Source of the DNA: Streptomyces sp. WZ-12
GTDB lineage: Bacteria; Actinomycetota; Actinomycetes; Streptomycetales; Streptomycetaceae
Reading direction: 5' to 3'
DNA length: 64,000 nucleotides
NCBI RefSeq assembly: GCF_028898845.1
Contig: NZ_CP118574.1
Location: 8,977,001-9,041,000 of the forward strand
In this document: piece after piece, positions 41,416 through 49,355 of the stretch
Numbering within the stretch: the first letter of the stretch is position 1
Layout of the letters: every line of letters starts with the position of its first letter
Translations under genes and position numbers: made by a program
The notes under the pieces: model-generated
The model's database searches: none
Told to the model about the DNA's origin: nothing
Seen by the model: the letters and a program-made list of their open reading frames with translations, nothing else

Positions 41416-42153
41416 TCAACGCAGGGCGTGATCCAGCTCGGCCCGGTGTTCACTGACCCATTCATACGCCGCCTGTACCTCACCCACCGCCCCAGCTGCT
41501 CTGAGGCGGACCATCGCGAGGTTTCCGGAGTCCGCAGCCGCCTCAATACCGCGCCAACACCTGTCCTGCCACCACAAAACCACGGACACGAGAGCGCGTC
41601 GTTCGGCCAGCCCATAAGAGTCAGCGATCAACCTCAACCGTCGCGCAGCTTCGGAGGCGTCTTCGACGCCCGGCCCGAGTCCGAGATACTGCCAACACGC
41701 ATGGGCGACGTCATGAATGCGCGCACCCGGCGCGGCCAAGTCCCAGTCGATAAAGGCCACGGGGCGCAAGGCACCGTGAACAGGCCGATAGACGGTGTTC
41801 TTGGGCGCAAGGTCGTTGTGACACACGACCTCATGCGAGCCGGCCAGTCCCGTGCCTGCCGTGAGGTCATGGAACTCCCGCACGAGTTCGGCAACCCGCA
41901 CCAGACTTTCGTCGGAGTGCACGGCCGGAGGCTGCTGCGGACCCCAGGCCACATGCCCTTCGAGATAGGTCAGAACCTCGCGTCCTTCCTCGTCGATACC
42001 GTGGTATCGCGGCGCCCCACCCCACCCCGCGGCCTCAAACATCCGCAGCAAGTCACCGACGAAGCCAGTGCTCGCCGACACGGGCCGGCGCACGGTGCCG
42101 CCAACGCGCACAACGCGATTGACCGACCCACCAGACAACGAAGACTCCGACAT
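41416..42153 (-). CDS. Aminoglycoside-phosphotransferase-family kinase
   Basis: 245 aa from the ATG at 42153. Protein-kinase-like APH fold: catalytic loop VVCHNDLAPKNTVY (His112-Asn-Asp114, Asn119) and the metal-binding AFIDWDLAAPGARI (Asp136), followed by DVAHACWQYLGLG. The N-terminal lobe is short and its ATP-site lysine is not obvious (VVRVGGTVRRPV), so the family position is clear but the substrate is not. Similar genes phosphorylate antibiotics, homoserine or choline. Confidence 0.88.
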   Translation of the reverse strand: MSESSLSGGSVNRVVRVGGTVRRPVSASTGFVGDLLRMFEAAGWGGAPRYHGIDEEGREVLTYLEGHVAWGPQQPPAVHSDESLVRVAELVREFHDLTAGTGLAGSHEVVCHNDLAPKNTVYRPVHGALRPVAFIDWDLAAPGARIHDVAHACWQYLGLGPGVEDASEAARRLRLIADSYGLAERRALVSVVLWWQDRCWRGIEAAADSGNLAMVRLRAAGAVGEVQAAYEWVSEHRAELDHALR

Positions 42154-42538
42154 TCCTCCATCGTGCACGATCGTCACGTCGACAGGAGCGGGAAGCCTTC
42201 GCCTTCCCGCTTGACCTGGTCGCATCGCTGCGCCGACACAGCGGGGTGCGCGAGAGCGAGGAAGCGTTCCGGCTCGCGGCGGACGACCGCTGCTGGGCGG
42301 GCAGAAGATCGTGTCGGCAACCGTGTTCCTGAGGGAAGTCCCAGCCGACGTGTTCGAGGAGGACGACGACGAGTTCTACGAGTTCGGTTCTCGATCAGGG
42401 TGTTCGCCCTTCAGGGAGGTGCGGCACGAAGGCCGCATCCAAAAGCAGATGCCGTGCACCGCAAGCGCGCGTAATGTGCGCTCCTTGGCAGTGTCTCTTA
42501 CTCGGCTGGTGATGCGGCCACTGTTTCGGGAGGGTTCG
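42154..42538. other. Intergenic region with protein-like fragments
   Basis: 385 bp between divergent genes. Two short stretches read like protein in different frames (SGVRESEEAFRLAADDRCW around 42240-42300 and VSATVFLREVPADVFEEDDD from about 42311), but neither has a start, a ribosome binding site or a recognisable family. They may be decayed gene pieces. The GNAT ribosome binding site GGGAGGG precedes 42539. Confidence 0.3.
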
Positions 42539-43168
42539 ATGGTTGCGGACATAGTCAGGACCTGGGTGGCGGGATGGGCTGTCTCACGGCGGACTCCTCC
42601 GCCGGTCGACATGCCCTGGGGTTTCTACATCGAGGTGGCCGACAACCCCGCTGAAAGGGGACGCCATGTCCTGCCGGAGGTTGACGAGGCGTTGGTCCGC
42701 AGCGCCGCTGCCTCGGTGGAGGCGCCGCGCACCTGGATGAAGATCCCAGCGGAGCCTGCCGAGATCGAGCCCTGGCTACCGCAAGGGTGGGCCTGGGAGG
42801 AGAGCGGGCATCTGATGGCGGTTGACCTGGTCGCCTCGAACCCGGTCGCACCTGAGGGGTACACCGTGACTGTGGAGGCCATCGGTGCTGTCGCCTACGT
42901 CCGGGTGTGGGACGCGACGGGCGAGCCGGCGGCTCAGGGGCAGATGGCGCTCCTCGGGGAGGCCACGGTTGTGGACCGGGTGGTGACCGAGGAGGCCCAT
43001 CGGCGGCGCGGGCTGGGCAACTTCGTGATGCGTACGCTCGCCGACCACGCCGTGGACCAGGGCGCGGTCCTCGGCGTTCTTGGCGCGACCGATGCCGGAC
43101 GTGCGCTGTACGAAACGCTGGGCTGGAAGAAGCACGCGACGCTGGCGGAGTGCGTCTACCGGCCCTGA
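42539..43168 (+). CDS. GNAT-family N-acetyltransferase
   Basis: 209 aa from the ATG at 42539, preceded by CGGGAGGGTTCG. The C-terminal half carries the GNAT core: VDRVVTEEAHRRRGLGNFVM (acetyl-CoA pyrophosphate loop, near residues 150-169), ADHAVDQGAVLGVLGATDAG and RALYETLGWKKHATL. The N-terminal ~110 residues form an additional domain with APRTWMKIPAE and LPQGWAWEESGHLM. Substrate unknown. Confidence 0.85.
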   Translation: MVADIVRTWVAGWAVSRRTPPPVDMPWGFYIEVADNPAERGRHVLPEVDEALVRSAAASVEAPRTWMKIPAEPAEIEPWLPQGWAWEESGHLMAVDLVASNPVAPEGYTVTVEAIGAVAYVRVWDATGEPAAQGQMALLGEATVVDRVVTEEAHRRRGLGNFVMRTLADHAVDQGAVLGVLGATDAGRALYETLGWKKHATLAECVYRP

Positions 43169-43387
43169 GACCAGAAGCGTTGGCCGATCCTGTGCAGCCA
43201 CCTCAACGCGGGAACGTGGAGGCTCCGCCTCGGCAACCCCTGGCGGGAGCTGCAAGGCGGCGGGACGGTGCGCACCGGATGTTCGTTGCTCTGCTCTGGG
43301 GAGCGGTCTCGACCCTTGCCCGGGACGCCGCAACCATGAGGCCGGGCGGACCACTTGGCGGGCGGCGTCGGGCCACGGGGTGGAGGG

Positions 43388-44218
43388 TTATGCGGTTGCC
43401 GGGTGGAGGGGAAGCGGTTCGGGGTGCCGCTGGGTTGGGGCGGTGAGGCGTACGGCGCCGGCTGGCACCGGCACCGCAGCGAAGATCGCGTCCTGCTGCG
43501 CCTGGAGTTCGCGGCGACGCTCGGGCGGGGTCCCCGGCAGCCGCTGCTCCTCGTAGATCTCGTGGGTTTCGAGCTGGGCGGCCTTGCTTTCCGGGGTGTG
43601 GAACTGGACCTCGAAGACCTGGCCCGAACGTGGCGCACGCCAGGCGGAGTTGACGGCCTTGTAGCCCTGGGGGCGGCCCCAGGTGTTGGACCAGCGTTTG
43701 GTGTCGTTGCCCCAGGAGGAGAGCAGCCCGGCGGCTACGGTGACGCCATGGGTGTACTGCCCGGTCGGCCACTGGAGGGTGTAACGGACCGAGTCGTTGA
43801 GCGTGGCGAGTGAGGTCCCCACGCTCTGCCCCGGGACCTCCTTCATCTTGGTGGCGACCTTCCGCTTGAGCGAGTCCGGGGACTTCAGCCGCTGGTCGAA
43901 TCCGACGAGCTGTGCGTGGGTGAGCAGCGCGACGGTGCGGACCTGAGGACTGATGGACCGTTCCGCCCGCCGTGCCCGGGCGAGGTAGGCGTCCACTTCC
44001 TTGTTGTCACGGGCGTTGAGGTGCAGCCCGTCCTGACTCCAGCCGCCGTCGGGCGCGGTGACGCGGGCCTGCGCGGACGGGGCGATCGCGGTGGCATGGG
44101 ACGGGGTGACCGGGGCGGCGGTGGCGGTCTGCACCGCGCCCGTTCCCAGGGCGGCGGCGAGGGCGGTGGCCAGCGCAGCCCGGGTGATGGAGCGGCCGGT
44201 GGGGTGGTGGTGGGACAT
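43388..44218 (-). CDS. Secreted protein with RelA/SpoT synthetase motifs
   Basis: 276 aa from the ATG at 44218. An N-terminal Sec signal peptide (ITRAALATALAAALGTGAV, cleavage near residue 35) leads to a domain showing the alarmone-synthetase signature in order: SLKRKV (116-121), NDSVRYTL (141-148), GYKAVNSAWR (185-194) and FEVQFHTPES (202-211). These correspond to the synthetase basic motif, the Mg-binding Asp, the G-loop Tyr and the E-x-Q-x-x-T metal/pyrophosphate motif of RelA/SpoT. A secreted enzyme of this type fits the extracellular nucleotide 3'-pyrophosphokinases known from Streptomyces (e.g. S. morookaensis), which transfer pyrophosphate to purine nucleotides. Biochemical activity here is inferred. 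Confidence 0.8.
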   Translation of the reverse strand: MSHHHPTGRSITRAALATALAAALGTGAVQTATAAPVTPSHATAIAPSAQARVTAPDGGWSQDGLHLNARDNKEVDAYLARARRAERSISPQVRTVALLTHAQLVGFDQRLKSPDSLKRKVATKMKEVPGQSVGTSLATLNDSVRYTLQWPTGQYTHGVTVAAGLLSSWGNDTKRWSNTWGRPQGYKAVNSAWRAPRSGQVFEVQFHTPESKAAQLETHEIYEEQRLPGTPPERRRELQAQQDAIFAAVPVPAGAVRLTAPTQRHPEPLPLHPATA

Positions 44219-44813
44219 TGGCGTGCGACGTTCCTCTCTGCCGGGCCGTATCGCTACGGCTGCCGCACTCAGCCCGCCGGGTGCTCGCCGGGCTCGGTGC
44301 GGCCGTATGACAAGAAGTGCAACGGGCGACGGGCGCATCGGTAGCCGTCTGCACGGCTATTGGGCAGTACCTGGCCGGAACGCTGCGCAGGAAGGCCCGA
44401 ATCGGACGTCGCGCAACCGCACAACAGGCCCGGACGGTTCCGGGGGGAGCGGCTAAGGACGTCGACGCGGAGGCATGGACCGCGGCGATCAATGTGATCC
44501 GCATGCCCGCGCCGCCCTGTGAAGGGCGATTCCTGCACCGGGACTTCCACCTCGGCAACGGGGCTGTACTGGCAGGTTCGGGATGTGGTGGCGTTCTCCG
44601 AAGAAGAGCAGTTGGTGGCGCAGCCATGACGGGAGGCAGGGCGGACAGCGCTGACGACGCGCGCCGTGGAGAACCGGCTGGATACCTGTGCCACCGCTCT
44701 GATGGTCGCGCGGGGCTGAGCCAAGGCGATCCGGGGCGCGGGCCCGGCCGCGAGTGCCGGGCCCGCCTTCCCTGCCCGGCAAACGCCTGCCGGCACCTGG
44801 CGCCGGTGGCCTC
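44219..44813. other. Intergenic region, mostly decayed sequence
   Basis: 595 bp between the secreted protein and a VOC gene on the same strand. It contains an aminoglycoside-phosphotransferase-like fragment (44460-44610, listed separately). Elsewhere no coding frame is convincing. The promoter for the secreted protein should lie at 44219-44330. Confidence 0.4.
44460..44610 (+). pseudogene. Remnant of an APH-like kinase
   Basis: The frame here reads ...AWTAAINVIRMPAPPCEGRF then LHRDFHLGN, the catalytic-loop motif of aminoglycoside phosphotransferases (HxDxxxxN), followed by unrelated Gly/Arg-rich sequence. The metal-binding IDW.. motif that should follow about 20 residues later is absent in all plus frames. 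It is a fragment only, with no usable start. Confidence 0.45.
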
Positions 44814-45176
44814 CTACTGCACTGGCTCCAGGAATTCGAGCCGGTTGCCTACCGGGTCTTCGGAGTAGAAGCGCTTGTGGCCTGGCAGATTGTCGTCCCA
44901 GACGACCTGAGCGCCGTGTTCCTTCAGGTGGGCGGCGTATCCCTCGATCCCGGTGACGCGCAGCCCCGGGTGGGCCTTCTTCGCGGGCCGGAAGTCGGCC
45001 TCGATGCCTAGGTGGAGTTGGACTGGTCCGGCCTGGAACCAGCAACCGCCCCGAACCGCGAGGGCCGGCGGTTTGGGTATCTCCGCCATGCCGAGCACCT
45101 CCCCGTAATACCTCCGCAATTGGTCCTCGCTGCCGGGAGGGGCGGCGAGTTGGATGTGGTCGACGGCAATGAGCAT
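44814..45176 (-). CDS. VOC-superfamily protein
   Basis: 120 aa from the ATG at 45176, preceded by AGAAGGAGAGTC. It has the glyoxalase/dioxygenase pattern MLIAVDHIQLAAPPGSED, LRRYYGEVLGMAEIPKP, CWFQAGPVQLHLGIE and the C-terminal FYSEDPVGNRLEFLEP, with metal-ligand candidates His7, His/Glu in the LHLGIE strand and Glu in RLEFLE. It may be a catechol-type dioxygenase, a glyoxalase or a resistance protein; the substrate is not deducible. Confidence 0.9.
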   Translation of the reverse strand: MLIAVDHIQLAAPPGSEDQLRRYYGEVLGMAEIPKPPALAVRGGCWFQAGPVQLHLGIEADFRPAKKAHPGLRVTGIEGYAAHLKEHGAQVVWDDNLPGHKRFYSEDPVGNRLEFLEPVQ

Positions 45177-45583
45177 GACTCTCCTTCTCGTCGGTAGACG
45201 GTCATGGCATGCATGGCTGTGGAGCGCGTGCAGGAGGTGAGGTGCGGTCGTCCGTGGCATGGGCCGGCCACGTGAGTTCTCAGGACGTGCACCACGAACC
45301 GCCCCGCACGGAGCGGCACCCCTGCCCATCCTGTCGTCACCGGGCTCTCCTCGCCACGGCCGGCACCATGATGTTGGTGTTGCCCCGGCTCGCGCGAGTC
45401 GGCAATTCCTTGCCCTGTGGTGAACGCCCATGGAAACCACAGGTCTTGGCGGCAGCGGGATCCGGGGGCAGCCTGCTGCGCGAATGAATGGTGGCTGTGT
45501 CCGTCTGTCCGATGGGCTAGGCGCACAGCGCGCATGCGAGGCGGTGTCAGTAGGGTGCTATGTCGAACAAGGAGGCGCTGCAC
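45177..45583. other. Intergenic region, no gene seen
   Basis: 407 bp between the divergent VOC and FemABX-type genes. I found no frame with coding character and no strong repeat. The ribosome binding site AAGGAGG for the 45584 gene is at 45568-45574. Confidence 0.4.
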
Positions 45584-46705
45584 ATGAGATTCCGCCTGAA
45601 CGCGATCACCCGCGAGGAGCATCTGGCCTTCGTCACGGCCCTGCCCTCGGTGAGTCACCTGCAGATTCCCGCCTGGGGAGATGTGAAGCCCGACTGGCGG
45701 GCGGAGAGCCTGGGTTGGTTCGACGGCGATGACCGCCTCGTTGGTGCGGGGCTGGTGTTGTTCCGGTCATTGCCAAAGCTCAAGCGGTACCTTGCCTATC
45801 TGCCCGAAGGGCCGGTCATCGACTGGGACGCACGGGACCTTCGGTCATGGCTGGAGCCGATGCTCGCCTATCTCAAAGGGCAGGGGGCCTTCTCGGTGAA
45901 GATGGGGCCACCCGTCGTCGCTCGCCGCTGGAGTGCCGAAGCGGTCAAGGACGCGATCGCCGATCCTCAGGCCGTGCGGCTGCGCGATGTCGAGGCCACC
46001 ACGTACGAGCCGCAGGCTGTCGACGTCGCTGATCGGCTGCGCCGGATGGGTTGGCGGCAGGCGGAGCCTGACCGCGAAGGTGGGTTCGCCGCGGGTCAGC
46101 CGCGCTATGTGTTTCAAGTCCCGTTCGTTGGCCGGTCGTTGGAGGAGATCCAGCGTGGTCTGAACCAGCAGTGGCGCCGCAACATCAAGAAGGCCGAGAA
46201 GGCCGGCGTCAAGGTTGTCGAGGGCGGCTACGAGGACCTGCCCGCCTTCTACGGCCTCTACGTCGAGACTGCTGAACGGGACCGGTTCATTCCCCGCCCC
46301 CTGGCCTACTTCGAGCGTATGTGGACAGCGCTGACGTCCGAGGACCCCAACCGCATGCGCCTCTACCTCGCCCAACACGAGGGTGAAGTGCTCGCAGCAG
46401 CAACGATGCTGACCGTTGGCGAGCATGCCTGGTACTCCTACGGGGCCTCAACCAGCCGGAAACGCGAAGTCCAGCCGAACAACGCGATCCAGTGGCGGAT
46501 GATGTCCGATGCTCACGCACTGGGCGCGAGCATCTACGACTTCCGTGGCATCACCGATACCTTGGAGGAGAACAACCATCTCCTGGGCCTGCTCCGCTTC
46601 AAAGTCGGCACCGGAGGCCAGGCCGTGGAGTACCTGGGTGAGTGGGACTTTCCACTCAACAGGATCCTGTACAAGGCTCTTGGCCTTTACATGTCCCGCC
46701 GCTGA
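45584..46705 (+). CDS. FemABX-family peptidyltransferase
   Basis: 373 aa from the ATG at 45584, 9-10 nt after AAGGAGG; an upstream ATG (45560) overlaps that site. It is a tandem-GNAT-fold Fem protein that adds amino acids to the lipid II stem peptide using aminoacyl-tRNA. Typical blocks are GWFDGDDRLVGAGLVLFRSLP, LAYLPEGPVIDW, LNQQWRRNIKKAEKAGVKV (the basic lipid II-site region), TMLTVGEHAWYSYGAS and YDFRGITDTLEENNHLLGLLRFK. Length matches single FemX/MurM-like enzymes without the coiled-coil arm. In Streptomyces FemX adds the glycine bridge; paralogues can support glycopeptide resistance. Confidence 0.9.
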   Translation: MRFRLNAITREEHLAFVTALPSVSHLQIPAWGDVKPDWRAESLGWFDGDDRLVGAGLVLFRSLPKLKRYLAYLPEGPVIDWDARDLRSWLEPMLAYLKGQGAFSVKMGPPVVARRWSAEAVKDAIADPQAVRLRDVEATTYEPQAVDVADRLRRMGWRQAEPDREGGFAAGQPRYVFQVPFVGRSLEEIQRGLNQQWRRNIKKAEKAGVKVVEGGYEDLPAFYGLYVETAERDRFIPRPLAYFERMWTALTSEDPNRMRLYLAQHEGEVLAAATMLTVGEHAWYSYGASTSRKREVQPNNAIQWRMMSDAHALGASIYDFRGITDTLEENNHLLGLLRFKVGTGGQAVEYLGEWDFPLNRILYKALGLYMSRR

Positions 46706-46983
46706 CTGCGACAGAGCGCAGGCACTGTCCCAGTGGAGTTACTGGTCGAGCACGGTCCCTGGCGCCGCAGTCGTACGTGAATGTGCTCGCCGCGTCCAAC
46801 TCCCTTGCATCGTCGGCGACCTCACCGATGCGCACCGGTCCTCCTCTGCTCGGGCGGCCCGCCCGACTTGCACCTGACGTCAACGTCAGGTTCTAGCGTA
46901 GTGGGCGTCGGTGCTCGCCGAACACTCACCCCACCGATCCCATGAGACGGCCGGTCCCGGCCGCGTGGAAAGGCAGAACGTCA

Positions 46984-47272
46984 TGCGCGCAGTTCGCTAT
47001 CACGAGTACGGCGGTGTGGAGACCCTTGTGGTCGAGCGGGTGCCGGACCCCCATCCCGGGCCGGGCGAGATCCGCGTCCGCGTCGCGGCGGCCGGTGTCA
47101 ACCCCGTTGACTGGAAGGTGCGTTCCGGGGTGGTACAGGAGGCGCTGCCCGTGGACCTGCCCGCGATTCCCGGGCGTGAGGCCGTCGGCCTGGTCGACGA
47201 GATCGGTGCGGGTGTGCAGGGGGTGAGCATCGGCGACCGCGTCTTCGGGCTGGGCGGCGTCACCGGCGCGAC
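46984..47272 (+). pseudogene. Truncated quinone oxidoreductase / zinc-type dehydrogenase N-terminus
   Basis: It begins with a good start (MRAVRYHEYGGVETLVVERV) and follows the medium-chain dehydrogenase family through PGPGEIRVRVAAAGVNPVDW, PAIPGREAVGLVDEIGAGV and GDRVFGLGGVTGAT, about 96 residues. It then breaks off at a 28-bp perfect inverted repeat (47273-47300), beyond which lies the 3' end of a convergent hydrolase. The Rossmann NADP-binding domain is missing, so the gene is cut to its N-terminal third. Confidence 0.8.
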
Positions 47273-47300
47273 GCTTCCCGCGGTGTGCGCCGCGGGAAGC
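47273..47300. terminator. Perfect hairpin at the dehydrogenase break point
   Basis: GCTTCCCGCGG (47273-47283) and CCGCGGGAAGC (47290-47300) pair over 11 bp around a 6-nt loop. It stands 30 bp past the stop of the convergent hydrolase gene and exactly where the dehydrogenase homology ends. Confidence 0.65.
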
Positions 47301-47330
47301 CCGTACCTCCAGCTCGGTCGCCGAGCGACG

Positions 47331-48134
47331 TTACGCAGCCGTCACCCGCCGCCCCTCGCCCGCAGCAGCCCGGGTCAGCATCCCGGCGAGTTCGTCGGGG
47401 ACGGAGAGCATCGGCCAGTGCCCGGTGTCGAGTTCGAAGAACCGCACCTGTGGCTCCGCGAGCACCGCGAAACGCGGATCTCCGCTCCGTACCAGGGATT
47501 CGACCGTGGCCACGCTCATTCCGGTCCTGGTGCCGAAGATGCCGGTCATGGGCAGTTTCGCGGCGGCTCCTGACAGTCGTAGTGGTTGGGTGAGGGGGCC
47601 CAGTGGTTGCGGTGCGGCCAGGCGGGCGAGTCGGGCCAGCGCGCTCGCGGGGACGCCGGCGAGCCTGTTCTGGGCCTGTGGGTCGGAGCCGTCGAGCACG
47701 GGTGTGGGAATCCGCCATCCGTCCTCGGCCTGCTCGGCCCGTCGCCGCCAACCGTCGCGGACCACCGGGTCGGGCTCGAAGTCCCGGACCAGGCCGTGTA
47801 CCGAGTAACCGTCCATGGGCATGGGCGCGTTGACATACACCAGCCGGGAAACCCGTTCCGGCCGCCGGTCAGCGGCCCCCAACACCGGGAAGCTGCCGTG
47901 ACAGTGCGCAACGAGCACCACCTGCGGCTCCTCCAGGTGATCGATGAGCTGTACCAGGTCCTCGATATGGGTCTCCAAGTCCGTTTCCGGACCCGCCAGG
48001 TGACGACGCTCTCCCAGCCCCGTGAGCGTCGCCGCGTACGCCCGTTCCCCCAAGCCTCCCAGCCGTTCCGCGACTTCGCTCCACAGCCAGCCACCCATAT
48101 GTCCGCCCGGCACCAGCACATACGCCGTCATCAA
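47331..48134 (-). CDS. Alpha/beta-hydrolase fold esterase-like protein
   Basis: 267 aa from the ATG at 48134 (a second ATG follows immediately). The N-terminal YVLVPGGHMGGWLWSEVAERL oxyanion region, the nucleophile elbow VVLVAHCHGSFPVL (G-x-S with the preceding His-Cys-His unusual; nucleophile most likely Ser), and the C-terminal ELDTGHWPMLSVPDEL catalytic His place it in the MenH/salicylate-esterase-like group. It is divergent from a MerR regulator across 96 bp, the probable control point. Substrate unknown. Confidence 0.9.
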   Translation of the reverse strand: MMTAYVLVPGGHMGGWLWSEVAERLGGLGERAYAATLTGLGERRHLAGPETDLETHIEDLVQLIDHLEEPQVVLVAHCHGSFPVLGAADRRPERVSRLVYVNAPMPMDGYSVHGLVRDFEPDPVVRDGWRRRAEQAEDGWRIPTPVLDGSDPQAQNRLAGVPASALARLARLAAPQPLGPLTQPLRLSGAAAKLPMTGIFGTRTGMSVATVESLVRSGDPRFAVLAEPQVRFFELDTGHWPMLSVPDELAGMLTRAAAGEGRRVTAA

Positions 48135-48203
48135 CGCCTCCTCGCACGCCTCGGTTCGCGCGGCCGGCCCCCGTTGGTCCGGCCGCGCTTGCCGTTACGG
48201 TAG

Positions 48204-48225
48204 GAACTCCCCCTAAGGGAGGTTC
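48204..48225. promoter_or_regulatory. Candidate MerR operator
   Basis: An imperfect 22-bp dyad of the form GAACTCCC-N-GGGAGGTTC lies in the divergent gap between the hydrolase and the MerR gene, directly upstream of the MerR start. MerR-family proteins bind such dyads between over-spaced -35 and -10 boxes. The right arm also contains the GGGAGG ribosome binding site of the MerR gene. Confidence 0.45.
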
Positions 48226-48230
48226 AAGGC

Positions 48231-49217
48231 ATGACAGCACCCGCATCCGCTTCCGCGTCCTTCTCCGAGCCCATTTCCGTGCCTTCCGAGGGCACGTGGA
48301 GCATCGGCGAACTCGCCCAACAGGCAGGCGTCACCGTCAAGACCGTCCGCTTCTACTCGGACCGCGGCCTGTTGCCCGAAGCCACCCGCAGCACCGGCGG
48401 CCACCGCCGCTACGGCCCCGAGGCCCTGGACCGCCTCCGCCTCATCCGCTCGCTGCGCGCCCTCGACCTCCCCCTTCCACAAGTGGACCGCGTCCTCGCC
48501 CGCGACGACCCCGGCACGGATCCCGACACTGCGCTTCAGGACGCCCTCGCCGACCAACTGAACGCACTGGGCTCGCAATTGACCGCCCTGCGTTGGCGCG
48601 AGGCCGCCCTCCACCTCCTTCACGACTGCACGACCGCGGAACGCGCCGACCGTCTTCGACTGATAGGCGCCATGGCCACTCCGCCCAACACCACTGCCCT
48701 GGCCCGTTTTTGGCGCCACATCCTCCCCCCACGCCTGCCGGCCCGACTGCTGTCCACGATCCTCGACGAGGCCATCCCACAACCCCCCGCCGACCCGACC
48801 CCGCCACAGGTCCTGACCTTCGCCAGTCTCCACGCCGTTGTCACCAACCCACATGTCCTGGACATCAACATCTGCGGCCCCGCCCCCCGCCCTCCAAGCG
48901 GCCCCTGCCGCCCGGCCGTCCTCTACGAAGGTCTGCGCGAGGCATACGAACTGGCCGCAACAGACGTACAAACCCAACAGGCCCCGCATGCCGGGGAAGC
49001 CCTCGACTGCTTCGTCGCCGCCCACGCCGGTCTCCGCAACACCCCGGACACCCCGGCCTTCCGCCGCCAACTCAGCACCCAGTTGGCACACATCGCCCAT
49101 CCGCTGATCGACCGCTACTGGCAACTCGCCGCCGAAGTCCCCACCCCCTCCCCGAAACCCACCATCGGCGCCTGCGACGACTGGCTCCGCACCGCACTGG
49201 ACACCCAACTCGCCTAG
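48231..49217 (+). CDS. MerR-family transcriptional regulator
   Basis: 328 aa. After a ~20-residue Ser/Ala-rich leader the MerR helix-turn-helix reads WSIGELAQQAGVTVKTVRFYSDRGLLPEATRSTGGHRRYGPEAL, followed by the dimerisation helix (RLIRSLRALDLPLPQVDRVLA). The remaining ~200 residues form a larger helical effector domain (HAGEALDCFVAAHAGLRN and similar) unlike the short metal-binding tails, so it is a drug- or metabolite-responsive type. It is divergent from the hydrolase at 47331. Confidence 0.92.
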   Translation: MTAPASASASFSEPISVPSEGTWSIGELAQQAGVTVKTVRFYSDRGLLPEATRSTGGHRRYGPEALDRLRLIRSLRALDLPLPQVDRVLARDDPGTDPDTALQDALADQLNALGSQLTALRWREAALHLLHDCTTAERADRLRLIGAMATPPNTTALARFWRHILPPRLPARLLSTILDEAIPQPPADPTPPQVLTFASLHAVVTNPHVLDINICGPAPRPPSGPCRPAVLYEGLREAYELAATDVQTQQAPHAGEALDCFVAAHAGLRNTPDTPAFRRQLSTQLAHIAHPLIDRYWQLAAEVPTPSPKPTIGACDDWLRTALDTQLA

Positions 49218-49229
49218 CCAGCCGTAGGC

Positions 49230-49355
49230 GTGGGGGCGGTGCTCGTGCACCGACACGGCGCGGAGTACGGGCGCTTCCCCTCGTCCGTCGCGAAGACGAA
49301 GGTCGCGCCCGAGGCGGGGACGTGGATCGCGCACGGGGGGCAGCTCGACCGTTAG
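49230..49355 (+). pseudogene. Possible C-terminal gene fragment
   Basis: 41 codons, GTG to TAG, reading VGAVLVHRHGAEYGRFPSSV and ending WIAHGGQLDR; composition is protein-like, but I do not recognise a family. It overlaps the last bases of the convergent LLM gene by four nucleotides. It may be a remnant or a very small gene. Confidence 0.25.

Noticed and set aside
45209..45487. Short plus-strand frame between the VOC and FemABX genes
   Set aside because: No start signal and non-coding composition.
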